From Clostridia bacterium (GTDB lineage Bacteria > Bacillota > Clostridia > Christensenellales > UBA1242), in the NCBI GenBank assembly GCA_017622115.1, contig JAGART010000107.1, forward strand, positions 1-6,474: DNA of 6,474 nucleotides, read 5' to 3'. This document shows positions 6,132 to 6,474 of the stretch, piece after piece. The position numbers and the translations under genes were made by a program. Each line of letters begins with the position of its first letter. Positions within the stretch are counted from its first letter, which is position 1. Below the pieces are notes generated by a model, which saw nothing but the letters and a program-made list of their open reading frames with translations, was not told where the DNA came from and searched no databases.

Positions 6132-6474
6132 TTATTTGTCTTCTGATTTAGCAACTGTGGCTTTTTTAGTAGTACTTGTTGTTTTTGCACTTGTAGCCTT
6201 TGTTGTTTTAGTAGCAGTCTTTTTAGGAGCAGCAGTTTTTGTTGCTTTTTCTTTAGTTTCTGCTTTTTCGACCTTTGCTGATTTGTCGGCTTTAGAATCC
6301 TTCTTTACACGAGTTTTCTTTTCGCCGTCCATAAATGCACCACACTTTTTACAAGCACGGTGTTTTTCGCCTTTTTCGTCTAACTTGTGAGCAATTCTTG
6401 TAGCTTTACCACAAGTTGGGCAAACGATTAAGACATTTGAAACATCAATAGATGCTGATTCTTTTTTAATACCG
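6132..6474 (-). CDS. rplX: 50S ribosomal protein L24 (uL24), 5' end cut, with Lys-rich C-terminal tail
   Basis: L24 starts assembly of the 50S subunit by binding the 5' part of 23S rRNA. The N-terminal KOW domain is beyond the right edge; the window starts inside the codon before GIKKESASIDVSNV, the conserved middle of L24. A zinc ribbon follows (CPTCGKATRI, then CKKCG), seen in part of the Bacillota/Thermotogota L24 family. The family normally ends soon after the equivalent of FMDGEKK. Here a further tail of about 60 residues runs on, made mainly of Lys (20 in the last 66 residues), Thr and Ala, with no aromatic residues after the ribbon and one Pro. The frame is open and continuous from the edge, so the Met at 6332 is internal and not the start. 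Whole length would be roughly 175 residues against about 105. Confidence 0.93.
   Translation of the reverse strand, partial: GIKKESASIDVSNVLIVCPTCGKATRIAHKLDEKGEKHRACKKCGAFMDGEKKTRVKKDSKADKSAKVEKAETKEKATKTAAPKKTATKTTKATSAKTTSTTKKATVAKSEDK

Noticed and set aside
6105..6135. S8-binding translational operator near the rplE start, as in E. coli
   Set aside because: I could not find the bulged helix that mimics the S8 site of 16S rRNA; the gap is only 21 bases.
6132..6332. A free-standing Lys-rich 66-residue protein starting at the Met at 6332
   Set aside because: The same frame stays open upstream to the edge and encodes the L24 middle and zinc ribbon without a break; the Met is internal.
6136..6390. 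Plus-strand open frame for an 84-residue hydrophobic, Val/Phe/Ala-rich protein
   Set aside because: It is the antisense image of the Lys/Thr/Ala-rich L24 tail; Lys codons read backwards give Phe and Leu. It has no ribosome binding site of note and overlaps a clear gene.

Overview
The window is one continuous stretch of the conserved spc ribosomal-protein operon, with every gene on the minus strand. Reading in the direction of transcription (right to left) the order is rplX (L24, 5' end cut by the right edge), rplE (L5), rpsN (S14), rpsH (S8), rplF (L6), rplR (L18), rpsE (S5), rpmD (L30), rplO (L15), secY, adk (adenylate kinase-like) and map (methionine aminopeptidase, 3' end cut by the left edge). 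There are no mobile elements, tRNA/rRNA genes, CRISPR arrays or gene-free stretches; the largest gaps are about 54 bp (secY-adk) and 25 bp (adk-map).

The DNA is AT-rich. The four-Cys zinc S14, four-Cys ribbons in both L24 and Adk, strong GGAGG ribosome binding sites and the secY-adk-map order point to a low-GC Gram-positive bacterium (Bacillota, Clostridia-like; an inference from gene content). Some usually invariant motifs have drifted (the Adk AMP site, the L6 C-terminal signature), so a divergent uncultured lineage is plausible. Stops used are TAA and TAG only, and the tryptophan codons I read are all TGG, so the standard bacterial code fits.

The ribosomal proteins feed large-subunit assembly (L24, L5, L6, L18, L30, L15) and small-subunit assembly (S14, S8, S5). 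SecY is the channel for secreted and membrane proteins. Adk normally balances adenine nucleotides, and MetAP removes the initiator Met from nascent chains. Junctions from rplE to secY are very tight, and at six of them the stop codon is physically fused to the next gene's Shine-Dalgarno, which implies translational coupling.

The most unusual part is the distal end. The adk product keeps its ATP-side residues but has lost several AMP-site residues and the DGFPR signature. It is preceded by a 10-bp hairpin and followed by an extended -10 promoter placed so that map could be transcribed as a leaderless mRNA. L24 carries a Lys/Thr/Ala-rich tail of about 65 residues. I see no wholly unknown system here; the interest lies in these deviations within a familiar operon.
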